Shown here: in pieces, positions 1-10,378 of the stretch | Position numbering within the stretch: the first letter of the stretch is position 1 | Layout: every line of letters starts with the position of its first letter | NCBI GenBank assembly: GCA_964036045.1 | Contig: OZ038380.1 | Location: 64,526,591 to 64,590,590 of the forward strand | From: Eutreptiella sp. 'Long Island Sound 2002' | Lineage: Eukaryota; Euglenozoa; Euglenophyceae; Eutreptiales; Eutreptiaceae | Reading direction: 5' to 3' | DNA length: 64,000 bases | Notes under the pieces: generated by a model | The model's database searches: none | What the model saw: the letters and a program-made list of their open reading frames with translations, nothing else | Told to the model about the DNA's origin: nothing | Translations under genes and position numbers: made by a program

Positions 1-2605
1 TTTTGCCACGGCGACTGGTACTTCGAACTTTTTGCGTCTCACCAATAACCCCAGTTTCCCAGACCAATTTTCATTTGCGACGTGCCAGGTGCTGCGACTT
101 TTGCTGGAATCTTCGCATCGGCAGCTGTGTAGATGTGAAAAAATTGCGGGTGAGTACACGAGCCTTCCCGCACTGAAGCTGCAAAGCCGCGCATACCTGC
201 GGTTGGGTTGACGAAAACCTTATTGTCAGGATTGTCAAGGTGGAAAGTAACCCATTGTTCCGTAATCAACGCATCAATCTGGGACTGGCTACTGCGTATG
301 GTCCAACCTTTCAGGTTCATATGCGCGCAGACCTTTTGCAATCAACGTGGCAGATGCAGCCCCTTCAGCTTCTTGAAGGCATTACTAGTGATGTCCTTAT
401 TCCTGCTCTTACCATCGAGGTTCTTCATACCGCTCACCCCGTAGTTGCCGCAGTAGTATGCCAGGGAGAACACCTCCCTCAAGTGCTTGAATGCTGCCTC
501 CTACGAAGAGAGAAGTGCAATACATTTACACCACGGGTCACTCGGAGTTGGCAGCAGCCTGAACAACAGCGGTTTTGAACGGATCGAAATCTTGTGGTTC
601 CTTTTCGCGCTTGTGGTCCTCAACGTACAGAAGCATGTTGTCTAGCGCCTCGGAAAGCTGAATCCACGTTACAGACTGGCTGCCAGCTTGCTGTAATCCT
701 GCAACCTTGGCTCGGATCCTCGTACTTGACAATGACAACATGGCAATATTCCTGCCAGTCCTCCAGTTCTTTGCCTTCTGCTAGCTGCTGAATCGCCCTG
801 CATGTCTCTGCCCCGTCTCGCCCATTCAGAACGTAGATTGAGCCATCCGCAACGCAAATCATGTACCACAGCACGACAGGGAGAAGAAATGTTGTGGACC
901 TTACTTAGGCGCCTCAAGTTGCAGGGTCAAAATCTGCCCAAAAGTGCCTCTCTGCGGCACTCCGAAAAAATAGTTTTGTTGGCGGACCCGAAAACACAGC
1001 AACAAAAAATCAAGCAAAAATCAGTCTATACGTTTTGTCCTGAGAATGACAAGGTTATGCGCGAGACCTCGCGCAATGGACAGCATCGAAACAACATTTA
1101 ATGTACATACGAAATGACAAGGCCGCTTCAGTTCAGCGGCTGGAATCAGGGTAGTCATCTGCACAGCATCAACGATGGCGATCTTGAGATCATTGTACGT
1201 GTCAGGTAGGCTTCGCTGCCGCTGATCTTCCACACATCGAATGAGGTTATCTGCTGCCTCATACAGCGGTATAGGCTCAACGTCTTGTGTGTCCCCTTGT
1301 GCTTGTCCCGCCAGCTTTGCAAGGAAGGCTCACGGTGTATTAGGCTTCAAAATATCAGCGGTGCATGTAGTATGCCACTTCTGCAGATCCAGACACGCTG
1401 TTCGTCGCTTCTCCAGAAGCTTTGCAACCGCTCCAACGCTGTGCTGTCCAGATACACACCAATAATCGCCATCTGCAAATATGAGACACGACCATGCGCG
1501 AGGGCTCATGCAACGAGAAGAACAAACAGTCGGTCTTTAACATACTGTTATCTTCCCAGAGAACGACGTGTAAGGGGCCTGTTGGCGGTGCTGCTTCAAG
1601 TGACTCAATACGCTTTTGCAGTAACTTCGCATCTTTCTGTCTCATCTGTCCCTTTGTCTTCTCCTGGTCGATTCTCACGTTGTCCAGCTCAATCTCCAGC
1701 TGCTTCCCATCCGGCGTCAGCCAGTCCTCGATGTCCGTACCCATTGTCAGGCCAGGATCTTGGGTTTCCTTCTTCTTCCGCCCCTTCTTTGGTGTTCCAG
1801 CCTCCGATTCCGATTTTTCAGGGTTATAGTCGATATCTTCCCAATCCACACCTTTTTCTTCGGCGGGGCTTGCCATTCTGCTATAAGAGGAAAGCCTGTT
1901 TTGCAAAAAACCAAAACAAGTAAGAGGGTTAGAATTGTCGAGAATAACCCATGTGTAACGCCTTTTTAGCGAAAAAGGGTATGGTATGGTTCGGAATGCA
2001 AAACTGAGAGGTCATGCAACTGTTTTTTACTAACAACCTTGCGCGAGGCCTCGCGCAAGAGAGGGAGTGTAATAACCTGTTGTTTGACGCTGTTTGCGCG
2101 AGGCCTCATGCATCACTGCATGGTCACCAATCTTCTTCAAGCATTTCAGATGGTGTCAGCCTCTCTCTGCTCCTCCAAGACACTGCGTTGGGGGATCAGC
2201 TCGAACAATTTCTCGTAAAACCAGCCTTAAGCGGCCCCTGCTGAGTCAGCACTAACAACACAGACACAAGGACTTGTTTCTAGTGGTTAGAACCCTTTGC
2301 AATTAGAAGAGTTTGCTTGGCCAAGGTGCCTGGATTGCACATGTAGGCTCCGCACACCACCTAACCCGAGGCACATATACACGCTCTGCGTTCAAGTGAG
2401 CAGTTAACCGCTGAGGCACGGAATCGACCAGGGAATTGGGGATTTTGCAGACATTCACGCTGTGACCTTCTTTCCAGATAGTGGTTAGATGGTACAGATT
2501 GTCAACGTCTTCAATTTTCACTGCACCCCTGTTCTGGCCTTTCTTCGCCACAAGGCTGGAGAGCAGACGTTCACAAAACTCCTCAGGAAAAGCCTGTCCA
2601 GGCAT
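1..2605 (-). CDS. ParB/sulfiredoxin-fold-like multi-exon gene, left copy (3' end outside window, damaged)
   Basis: Reads leftwards. The first exon starts with Met at 2605 and runs to about 2365. A Lys/Glu-rich exon starts near 1876 (MASPAEEKG) and ends at 1546. It holds IELDNVRID and LHVVLWED, and the next exon (from 1472) gives GDYWCVSGQHSVGA. That order (I.LD.VR.D, P..V......YW.VSGQH..GA) resembles the ParB N-terminal/sulfiredoxin fold, where the GQH segment would be the box II loop; this is motif reading, not a search result. The frame then continues through several exons to position 39, where three base changes relative to the right copy (61659-64000) create a TGA. An 83-bp stretch present in the right copy (62202-62284) is absent here between 543 and 544, removing a 5' splice site. 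Probably non-functional. Function in the cell is unknown. Confidence 0.55.
125..196 (-). other. 72-nt intron with degenerate hairpin core (left copy)
   Basis: On the minus strand it begins GTATGCG after GCAG and ends ACACAG. Its middle reads GTGCGGGAAGGCTCGTGT, a decayed form of the palindrome seen in other introns here. It matches 61783-61854. Confidence 0.6.
904..923 (-). repeat. 20-bp conserved repeat terminus (TGCAACTTGAGGCGCCTAAG on minus)
   Basis: The motif, preceded by GACCC, occurs at 904-923, 13234-13253, 47886-47905, 56335-56354, 58014-58032 and 62651-62670 on either strand, with up to a few changes. In each case homology around it stops after CCTAAG or CCTAG, so it looks like the end of a mobile or introner-related repeat. 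Confidence 0.5.
1059..1074. repeat. Hairpin core palindrome (GCGCGAGACCTCGCGC)
   Basis: One-base variant of GCGCGAGGCCTCGCGC, inside the intron equivalent to 62787-62857 of the right copy. Confidence 0.8.
1473..1545 (-). other. 73-nt introner-like intron (left copy)
   Basis: On the minus strand it starts GTATGTTA after GATAACA and ends ATTTGCAG. The centre holds the imperfect palindrome GCATGAGCCCTCGCGC (1496-1511). Splicing joins ...VLWED to NGDYWCV in frame, which supports the boundaries. Equivalent to 63220-63292. Confidence 0.7.
2041..2056. repeat. Perfect 16-bp palindrome GCGCGAGGCCTCGCGC
   Basis: A perfect self-complementary 16-mer; a second, weaker copy lies at 2096-2111. Both fall in a probable intron between the first exon and the MASPAEEKG exon of the minus-strand gene. 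Confidence 0.85.
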
Positions 2606-2623
2606 GCGCTGAGTGCCTGTAAT
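2606..2623. other. Short spacer with no gene
   Basis: Separates the first exon of the minus-strand gene from the plus-oriented module that starts at 2624. Confidence 0.4.
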
Positions 2624-2882
2624 AGGACAGAGAGTAAAGATCGCTAGTGCGATCGCGTGTGTCGCGCATGGGTAGCATAGGCCAGATCAGAATAAAGTAG
2701 GCATATCAGAGAGCATAATTGAGGTATGTGTTTTACATTCAAAATGTTTGTACAGATTGATGGGATGATATTGAGTTTTGGTTATTCTTCTTGAGTGCTT
2801 TGCAGACGTTAGAAGGAGATAGATCAAAATGAAGGATTTCAACAAGGATGATCAGAATCAAACCAAGGACAAGACCATTACA
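2624..2882 (+). repeat. 260-bp module, copy 1, with conserved start peptide
   Basis: Present three times: 2624-2882, 5928-6186 and 13664-13922. All start AGGACA(G/C)AGAGTAAAGATCG and end ACCATTACA, with unrelated sequence after. Near the end each has AGAAGGAGATA(G/A)(A/T) then ATG (2829) opening MKDFNKDDQNQTKDKTIT or a two-residue variant. It may be a promoter plus first exon copied to several places, or a small mobile element. There is a GATCGC...GCGATCGC inverted pair near its left end. Confidence 0.75.
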
Positions 2883-4025
2883 ATCCCGTCAATCGAAAAA
2901 AGAGGTCTTGCTTATGCTGTGCGTGCTTGCTGCGACGTTGGACGAGTACGGCGCCAATGATCCACAATGGCGCCAAGGGCAATTGCACAGCGCCTACAGC
3001 GGCGTGAGCACCTGCGCTGTACAAGCCGCCATGAGAAGAACCAGGACGGCGCTGATGGGAGCGCTGCCAGAAGGAGTGAGGTGCTGACAGCGCCTTCATC
3101 AACGACTACGCCGTGCAGACCGCCAGGAGCAGAAGTAGGGCGCTGATAGGAGCGCCGCCAGAAGGAGTTGACGGCTCCTTCATCAATAACGGCACTTTGT
3201 TGGGCGCAAGGAGGGCGAAACTGCGCGTTGGTCACCTCCGTCAGCAGGAATGGGGCGCCTACAGCGCGTTGGTCACCGCTGTCAGCAGGAATGGGGCGCC
3301 TACAGCCCCTTGGTTAGCGCCAGGTCTGGTGAGACAGCCCCTTGACAGCCCCTTCACAGCGCCGTCGTAAGGAGTGGGGCGCCCACGTTGCTTTGGACCG
3401 CGGCCGCGCCGGTGGCACTTTCTGAGAAGGCGCCTGTGGAGTTGGACAAGGGACGACAGAGAGTGACAGTAGGTAAATTTTGGTGTTGGCTGCTTTCCAG
3501 CCTTTTTATTTGGTTCGTGTTGCATTTTGTGTCGTTTGTCTCGTTCGCTTGGGCGAACGTTATCATTGTATTAATAATTTATGACACTGCTTTGCGTTTG
3601 GTGTGCCACTCCTGCTTTGCAGGTGCAGAGCATCACAAGAGTGTCACAGGAGCGGCGGCGCGAGAGCAGTGGGATGCGGATATGGTGAGCAACAACGCAC
3701 ACGTTTCAGGTGTGGTGACCGTTTCATGCCAGCTTTGTGTTCGCTCGTTTTCGTTTTGTCTTCGCCGTGTTTCGTTTCTTCGTCAAGGGTCTATTTTTTG
3801 GTACTGCTCTGTGATTCTGTGTGTGTGTGTTTGTGCAGAGGTGGAACAAGAGCAACACATGGCACCACGAAAGGTGAGCACACGCGGACACGTCCTGTTT
3901 ACTGGCGTGTTGTGTGTTGCATGCCTGCTGTGTGTTCGCTTCGTTTGTTTGTGTTTGTGTCGCGTTCGCTTTTGTGCTCCTGCCTTTGCAGGTTGAACAG
4001 CCAAGAATCCAGGATTCAAATGAGT
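2829..4025 (+). CDS. Possible intron-rich hypothetical gene (copy 1), exon map uncertain
   Basis: Start chosen at the ATG of MKDFNKDDQNQTKDK. From 2940 to 3370 the DNA consists of degenerate repeats around GGCGCTGATGGGAGCGC and GTCAGCAGGAATGGGGCGCC, so coding there is doubtful. Further on, clear splice pairs bound small exons: after GTGCAG at 3839 the block AGGTGGAACAAG...AAAG, then GTGAGC...TTTGCAG, then a block encoding VEQPRIQDSNELN. Both keep one frame. No family recognised. Confidence 0.3.
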
Positions 4026-5423
4026 TGAATGTACATTTTGGGTATGTGCTGCGTGTACAGTGAGTGAGTTTTTCAGTGTGCGGTGTTTTTGTTTGCGTAT
4101 ATGAATATGCAGGCTTGTCTCCTTTTTCCTCTTGTGTTTCATCTTGACAGTTTTTTTCATGTTGTGGTTTTGGGGTTATTTGTCTTCTTTTGTTTTACCT
4201 TTGCGCTTCTTCTTTTCTTCTTTGTATTTGCTGGAGTGGTTGGCAACTTCCGCCCCTTTGCGCATGGCCACGACCCTTTTTGTCTTCTTCGTATTTGAAC
4301 GGTGCTTCCACTTGAGTGTGAATTTGTGATGTTGTGTCAGGGCTTCATTTTATACTTACCTGTATGGGTGTATTTCGGTTTCTGTTTGCAGCCTTTGGCA
4401 GCAACCGCACGTTGCGTGCGATGAGAAGAGTTTCGGTAAACCCCCTACTGTCTAAGGAGCGTGATGCTCCAAACCCCCAAACCCTAGGGTGTGCGCGTGA
4501 TGCGCTGAGTGGTGCGTGAGGTGCCTCGCCCGCGCTGCGTGATGCGGCGATTGTTTTTTTGGTGCGTGATGCCTCTTGTTCTATGATTCATTCCCTGGAC
4601 ACCCCTCCCTGGTATTGGTGTTTTGCCTGGGTGAGCATTCTTTTCGGTGGTGCGGCGTGTGTTTCGCCCCGCCCCCTGGCCATGGTGTGGGTTGCACAGG
4701 GCCTGATCTCAAGGTAAGGTTTGCTTTGGGTTGTCAGGCAGGAGACGAGTACCCGCGCCTGACACACATCTTGCATAGCCCTGCGTGAGTTGTGAGTTTG
4801 CTTTGTTATTTGTGTTTCGGTATACTTTTACTTCTTACTTTAATTCTTTTACATTTCAAATTGTTTTGTCTGTGTTGGTCTTTCGCTTTTTCTTGCAAGT
4901 ATGTGTGTGCATTGGTGTGTGCGCCAGGTGTGGCAAACCGTTGGCGTAGGTTTGCTCCCTCTAGCTTGGTTAGTTTTTATAATAGATTTTACAAATACAG
5001 TTACGCGTTTGACAACAGGTTACAATGATAAAAATATTTCAGGCTGCATTTCAGTAGGCTTTCGTTTGCGTTTTCATACATCGTGCGCATTGGCATAGTT
5101 GTCATTTGCGTGTGTGTATTTCCTAACCTCTGTGCGCTCATGCAGGTCACGTCAACAGAAGTGGGAAGCAACAGTGGATGGTCGATATGTGCTGACGATC
5201 CGACACGTCGTCGTTTTTTTAATATGACATGCGTGTTCTGTTGTTTCTGTTTCGCTTTTGCAGTGCCAGCAAGTGGAGAACTTCAAAAGAAATCAGAGGG
5301 TCCCGAATTCGGGGCGGGACCAGAGGAACGTCAAAGAAGATCAGAGTTCCTGAATCCGTGGTGGGACCAAGGAACTTGAACACCGTACGAGTTAATGGGA
5401 TTTGTACATTTCATCAAGTTTCA
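4026..5423 (+). other. T/G-rich intron-like tract with candidate micro-exons
   Basis: Mostly T/G-rich DNA with several consensus 5' and 3' splice sites. Candidate small exons include one near 4393-4437 (FGSNRTLRAMRRVS, followed by GTAAAC) and one near 4740-4786 bounded by TGTCAG and GTGAGT. No long frame. The same layout is kept in the copy at 15066-16463. Confidence 0.3.
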
Positions 5424-5927
5424 GCACTGTTTTTACAGGCGCACAAACAAAATGAGACAAGTCTCCACTTGCTGCGTGTACTGCAGGGCAGGCAGGGATT
5501 TTGTACATTAGCTAACCTTTTCAGGCAGGCAGAACATTGTTACAGATTTTCTGACAGCCCCCCCTTTTCTTTTCCATAGGGCTTTTGAGGCTGCATTGCC
5601 TGCTTAGCCCGTGCTGCAGGCAGTTTCTGTTTGTAGGCGGGTTAGTATTGTAGGTTGCAGTGTAGTCCAGGCCCACAGTTCCAACCCCACCTCCAGTCTA
5701 ACTAGTATGTAGGGCTGCAGTGTACTTCAGTCCTGCGGCACGCCACAGTAAAATTCTTTGGGGTCTGTGTTTGACTTTTTTGTTTGACACCCTGCTCTGG
5801 GCTGTCTACAGCAGCTCAGCACCCCCCCCCCCCCCCACCACTAGTGTCAAGATCTGAGTGTCTATTTTCCTTATTCAGCCATTTGCTTCGGTAAACCCCA
5901 GCAAATAGCTTGGGAAGGGAGTGTAAT
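5424..5927. other. Intergenic stretch, no gene seen
   Basis: Unique to this copy of the neighbourhood. It holds two loosely similar lines around TAGTATGTAGGGCTGCAGTGTA and a run of 15 C at 5822-5836. No convincing frame. Confidence 0.4.
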
Positions 5928-6186
5928 AGGACACAGAGTAAAGATCGTTGATGCGATCGCGTGTGTCACGCATGCGTAGCATAGGCCAGATCAGAATAAA
6001 GTAGGCATATCAGAAAGCATAATATAGGTATGTATTTTACATTCAAAATGTTTGTACAGATTAACGGGATGATATTAAGTTTTGGTTATTGTTCTTGAGT
6101 GCTTCGCAGACGTTAGAAGGAGATAATCCAAAATGAAGCATTTCGACAAGGATGATCAGAATCAAACCAAGGACAAGACCATTACA
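5928..6186 (+). repeat. 260-bp module, copy 3 (solitary)
   Basis: Same boundaries as copies at 2624 and 13664 but followed at once by the minus-strand pseudogene. Its ATG at 6133 opens MKHFDKDDQNQTKDKTIT, then runs on as a 99-codon frame antisense to the pseudogene, probably by chance. Confidence 0.75.
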
Positions 6187-6189
6187 TGC

Positions 6190-7865
6190 CATGCAGCGTG
6201 GCACAATAACGCAGTTGCAACAGTGCGTTCGTACTTTAAAAGTGTGTCCCCCATTTTCAAACGGTCCAAAAGACACATAACGATCTGCAATCCCTCGGAA
6301 GCAAAAACACCCGTGTTGGCTGCCTCCCCGGCCCAATTGCACTGCCCCACAAGGTGTCCTAGGTACAGGGCGAAAAATGTCAAGCGGTGCCCTAATATTT
6401 CGCACAACAGGCCACGTGCTTGCAGATCCTAGTTCACACAGGATACGTGCAAATGTTCCCTCGCCGTTCCCCAGCATGCGTGCAACAACAGGAACACGCC
6501 TTTCAAGCTCTTCCAGGCTAGGATGACCATGCCAGTAGCGCGGTGCATCTCGCACTAGCAAAACAGCCAACGCTGTTGCGTTAAGGCTTTTGTCGTTCTT
6601 GTCAGGATTTTTGGTAACTTGTTTGTTGTACCAGTTGTCCAATTTTTAATACAGCCCACTGCTGGTGTATTTTGTTCCATGTAGTCTGTAACCTGACTGC
6701 GGCCTTTTCCTTCACTGAAGGTGCGCTATATCGCGCCACACCTGACCTTCCTAAAATGCGAAGCTGCGCCCTACTTCCCTCTATCGCAACAACTGACTTT
6801 GATTTTCCCTGGTACGGAACTGCGCGGTGGTGCATCAACAAATAAAGGTGCCGGGCCTCCTCTATCAAAACACCAACCTAGCTCTTGCCCTCTGCCGCAA
6901 TTGCCTTTTCAACGCTGCAACGCGTCCGTTCATTTTTGCGCAGACGCAGAAAAAACACAAACAACAATCGCCCGCCCTGGTCCCCTTGTTTTAGCCCTTT
7001 CCACACTTCTTCTGCCGTGTTATACGGCGGTTCCTCTGAGCAGACATCGCGGAATACTACAGATACTGCGGCCACCGTTTTCTGAAGGTCCAACTCTTTT
7101 TGCAGGGGCATTGTTGCTGTGGAAAATAATTGCGTAATTGTATCTGCGTAAAAATCGCTGTTTGAAAAACTTTCTCGCTTTGAAACATCAACCTGTCACA
7201 CACTTGTCGCGCGACAAATTCTTCAATGATTCGCTTGTCGCATGCACTTTTTTCGATTTGAATCAACTGTCTGGTGGTCCCACATTTGACCAAATAATCC
7301 TGATTGGGGTACCTAGTTGCGGCGCGCTACCATCGCTGCTGGGCAGTGAAATCAGCGGTGACCACAGTATGAAAACTAGAGATGCGGGCGGGACCTCCAT
7401 GGGCACGCATGCAACAGCGCCGCATCAAAGGGAATGTACATGCTGTGTACCTGCTGGATCTATTCCTTTCTTTGTTTCTATGAGCGCTTATCACATTCAC
7501 TGTGCGAGGCCTCGCGCAAAGATCACGAAAAAGTTAAGGTTTCTCATATGCCATTCCATGCGCGAGGCCTCGCGCTTGAAACTACAGTTTGTTTCGGAAC
7601 ATTCATACATTTCAAGATTTTTTGGATGAACCAATATTGAAATTTACTTATTACTGGATCCATTTCTATCACACCATCCTTATAATGGTACTACGTTACG
7701 TGTATAAGTACAACAGGTCCCTATTTTTCGACACCATGCCTAATGCATTGTGCTGTAGTACATTAGCCTGACGCAAATGAACGCCTTTGCGCGAGGCCTT
7801 GCGCAAAGAATGGTCACAAAACAATACTTTTTGCTGTATTGCCCATGGGACATGTCATTCTCATA
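6190..7865 (-). pseudogene. ParB-like gene paralog 2, 3' portion, broken frames
   Basis: Minus-strand coding-like blocks follow each other with shifts and stops. The first is YENDMSHGQYSKKYCFVTI near 7850. A block near 7400 contains HTVVTADFTAQQRW, which aligns with HTTCTADILKPNTP of the 61-64 kb gene; in both, a stop follows at the same place (TAG here, TGA there). A long frame from about 7170 to 6602 is continuous except for one TAG (6878-6880). The block from about 6640 to 6190 contains LLVRDAPRYWHGHPSLEELE. The 5' part is missing because a GC-rich element begins at 7869. Product function unknown. Confidence 0.5.
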
Positions 7866-7866
7866 A
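7516..7866. repeat. Repeat shared with 12776-13123
   Basis: Same-orientation copy of 12776-13123 with about one difference in ten to fifteen bases. It carries two hairpin palindromes (7560-7575 perfect; 7789-7804) and the YENDMSHGQ exon on the minus strand. It ends abruptly at the GGTA repeats. Confidence 0.8.
7560..7575. repeat. Perfect palindrome GCGCGAGGCCTCGCGC
   Basis: Second copies nearby at 7502-7517 (one change) and 7789-7804 (GCGCGAGGCCTTGCGC). All three lie between coding-like blocks of the minus-strand paralog, as expected of intron hairpins. Confidence 0.85.
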
Positions 7867-8371
7867 ATAGGTAGGTAGGTAGGTCGACTCAGGACTGGGG
7901 TTGCCTCGCTGGGGGGTCTTACCAAGGGGCTTTTGCTCACCCAACCAGGCCCTACTGCACGTGCCCCCACAAAGCGGCTCCCCGACATCGGGGAAGGGCG
8001 CGGTCGCCGCGAGTAGCACTCTACAGCGGGTTCTGCCAGGAGAGGTAACCCATGTTCGACCGAAGTCTCACACTCCTCTCCTTCGGGCGGATGATATGTG
8101 GGGGAGGGTCCCATCGCACATCCTATTCAACCTCCGGATTCTGGGGCCCAGGGGCGGGGAGCCAGGCCATAGGCCCTGTCCTGCAGGCACCCCCACCTGG
8201 GTTGGTTTCAGTAGGCGTGAGGCGACTTGAAGAAGCACGTGCTACGGGACTCGCATGCCGTGGCGCACACTCACGCCTTCTGACTCGGTCGAGCTTGCGC
8301 TCTCCCGGGGGGCCGCGGGTTCGGAGTAGGTTGTTGCGGTCGGTCAGTCGGTTGTTTAATGGTTGTTCTTG

Positions 8372-9000
8372 GGTATGGTCATCGGCGGGCGTGGCGCAGC
8401 ATTGTGTCGCTAAACCGTTGGACGCCGTTCCCGTTGCGACCCGTGCACGCCTAGCTGGTTAGGTGTTGGCCGGCTTGCGTGTGGTCTGTTTACGGTCAAG
8501 TCGCTTCTCTTGGCCGCCTCATGGTCAGCTTGGTTTGCGTGGGCTCTGTCGCGCTGCTGCCGGTGGTTGCATCGCCGAACTTCCGTGTCGGTGCTGGTTA
8601 GTTGTGTTTCCGTTTGTCCAAGCGTGGTGTAGTGTAGGTTGTTAACGTTGGTCCGTCGGGTTCGTAATGGCAGAGTTGTGGTGTTTTGTTGTGTTTGTGG
8701 GTATGGTGGTCGGCGGGCGTGGCGCATCATGGTTCCGCGTACCCGTTCGACGCCTCCCCCGTTTTGACCCATGCATGCCCGGCCAGTTTGGTGTTGGCCG
8801 GCTTGCGTGTGACCTGTTTATGGTCACATCGTGTCTGCTGCAGTGGGTCTGCTGGTGTGTGGTCGTATTAGCCTCCTCTCGGTCGGCTCGTTCGGTGCTG
8901 GTTCCTTGGCGCTGCAGCAGGCCTTTGCGCAGTCGGATCGTGTTCGCGTAGGTGCTCCGCTTGTTCCGGTGTTGGCTGGTGCCAGTTGCGTGGGACCGTC
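8372..9000. repeat. About 330-bp tandem duplication in the element tail
   Basis: Segments beginning GTATGGTCATCGGCGGGCGTG (8372) and GTATGGTGGTCGGCGGGCG (8701) stay similar through GTTGGCCGGCTTGCGTGTG, about 329 bp apart. Confidence 0.6.
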
Positions 9001-10378
9001 ATGGTACGTTTTGATTGTGCGCCGTCCCCCCACTGTGGGGAAGAAGAGTAAGGATAGGTGGTTTGACCGCTGCAAAAATTTGTAAATTCGGTGCCCCTTT
9101 TCCTGCCCGGCCCTGGCAGCGCAACCTGCACAACTCATCATCCGGTACTTCGCGGTGCCCTTTGACCGTCCTTGCGGCTTTGCCTGTGCCATTCATATGT
9201 ACACCCCCGTCGGCGGCAAGGCCCGGTCGGTCCCCCTTGGTGCGTCTCCGTGCTCCCAAAGGGAGCCCCAGGCTGCTGTTCCGGCTCGGTGGTGTGGTGC
9301 TTGTGTTCGTGTCTGCCTGCCTGCCGTGCGCCGTATGGTGCGGTGTTTCGCTGGTTATGTGGCTGGCATGCCTGTGTCGCAGTGCTGAGTTTGGCGGTTA
9401 GGATGGTCAGTGCGGCTCGGCTCCTTCTTTGGTGCCGGGACGCTCTGTCTGGCGTGGCGTGCTGGGTTCGGCTTAACACATTCGTGCCCGCTGGCAGGGG
9501 CCAGCGGGTTCGCGGGTCCTGTGTGGCGAGCCTGTGGTCCCTTGCGTGCTCCGGGTGGGGTTTCCGAGGAAAGAAATACTCGGCAGTGTTGAAGCCCCCC
9601 TCTCGCTTCTTGACGCTGTTAGCTTTCTGCGGTGAGTGTGTTCCTCGTACCATTCTCGCAGGTTGCACGTGCCGAATCCCCCCCAGCGTCCCAGGCGTTC
9701 AACCCTCCCGGAGAAGGTGCGCGCCGGTCCCCGCGGTGCACGTATCCCTTAATTCCGGCCTTGGAAGGTAACATTCTGGACGATTGTTCGAAAACATTCC
9801 CCTGGTCATCAGCCCGTCCGTGGGTCCCGCGTGTTTTGCTGGCCCCTTAGCCCTGCCGCTTGCGGGTCCGGTCGCCGGAGAGGAGGGTCAGGTGGAAGGG
9901 CAGTTCCGAGTTTGGCGCCACCTCTTTCTCTGTTGCAGGCGGGTTGCGGGGGTCCAGGAAGCGTGGCCCCCGCCCTGGGGATGTGGGAGGAAGTCGTTGG
10001 TTATTTTCTTAGGTTCCGCACCACGGGCTGCTAAGGCTAGCCTCTACTTTTCGGTGTCCGTTGCACGTGCCGGGCAGGTTGACGTCCTTCCTGCCGGTGT
10101 GCCCGACCGACAGGCGTTGTTGGAGTGTGTTGCGCGGCCGCGGTTTGTTGGGTTGTACGAGGGGGTCCTCTTGGGCAAGGTTGGCTCGCCCTGGGTCGTC
10201 GGGGTTGACGGCTGATTCCGCAGCCGTTGGTGTGACGTTCCTCGGCGGGTCCTCTGGCGGGAAGAGGTGATCCCGCGGCCGCCGTGTCGTCCCCTCCCTT
10301 GCGTATGGCGTGTGCGGGATTCGCGTTGCGCGTGCGTGGCGGTGCGTCGTCGCTGCAGGCCCGTTGGCCGGCTGCGGC
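9001..10378. other. GC-rich non-coding part of the element
   Basis: All frames have Pro/Arg/Gly/Ala-rich shadows and no recognisable motif. I read it as the 3' untranslated region of the element on the minus strand. Confidence 0.35.

Larger units (their letters stand above)
1..2253. repeat. Long dispersed direct repeat, left copy (partner 61659-64000)
   Basis: Position 1 matches 61659 and position 2253 matches 64000, the window end, in the same orientation. The offset is 61658 up to position 543, then 61741, then 61747 after a 6-bp difference near 785. Differences are scattered single bases plus the 83-bp gap. The right edge of homology is set by the window end, so the true repeat is longer. 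Confidence 0.9.
2624..5423 (+). repeat. 2.8-kb intron-rich repeat, copy 1 (copy 2 at 13664-16463)
   Basis: Homologous to 13664-16463 at a constant offset of 11040, so no net length change over 2.8 kb, with scattered substitutions. Both copies start AGGACAGAGAGTAAAG and end at ...CATCAAGTTTCA; flanks differ. The inside alternates short non-T-rich blocks with long T/G-rich stretches ending in TTTGCAG or similar, which looks like an exon-poor plus-strand gene or a mobile gene fragment. Confidence 0.85.

Noticed and set aside
2624-6186. LTR pair (2624-2882 and 5928-6186) around an LTR retrotransposon
   Set aside because: The body homologous to copy 2 ends at 5423, before the second module; copy 2 has no right-hand module; no gag-pol motifs between them.
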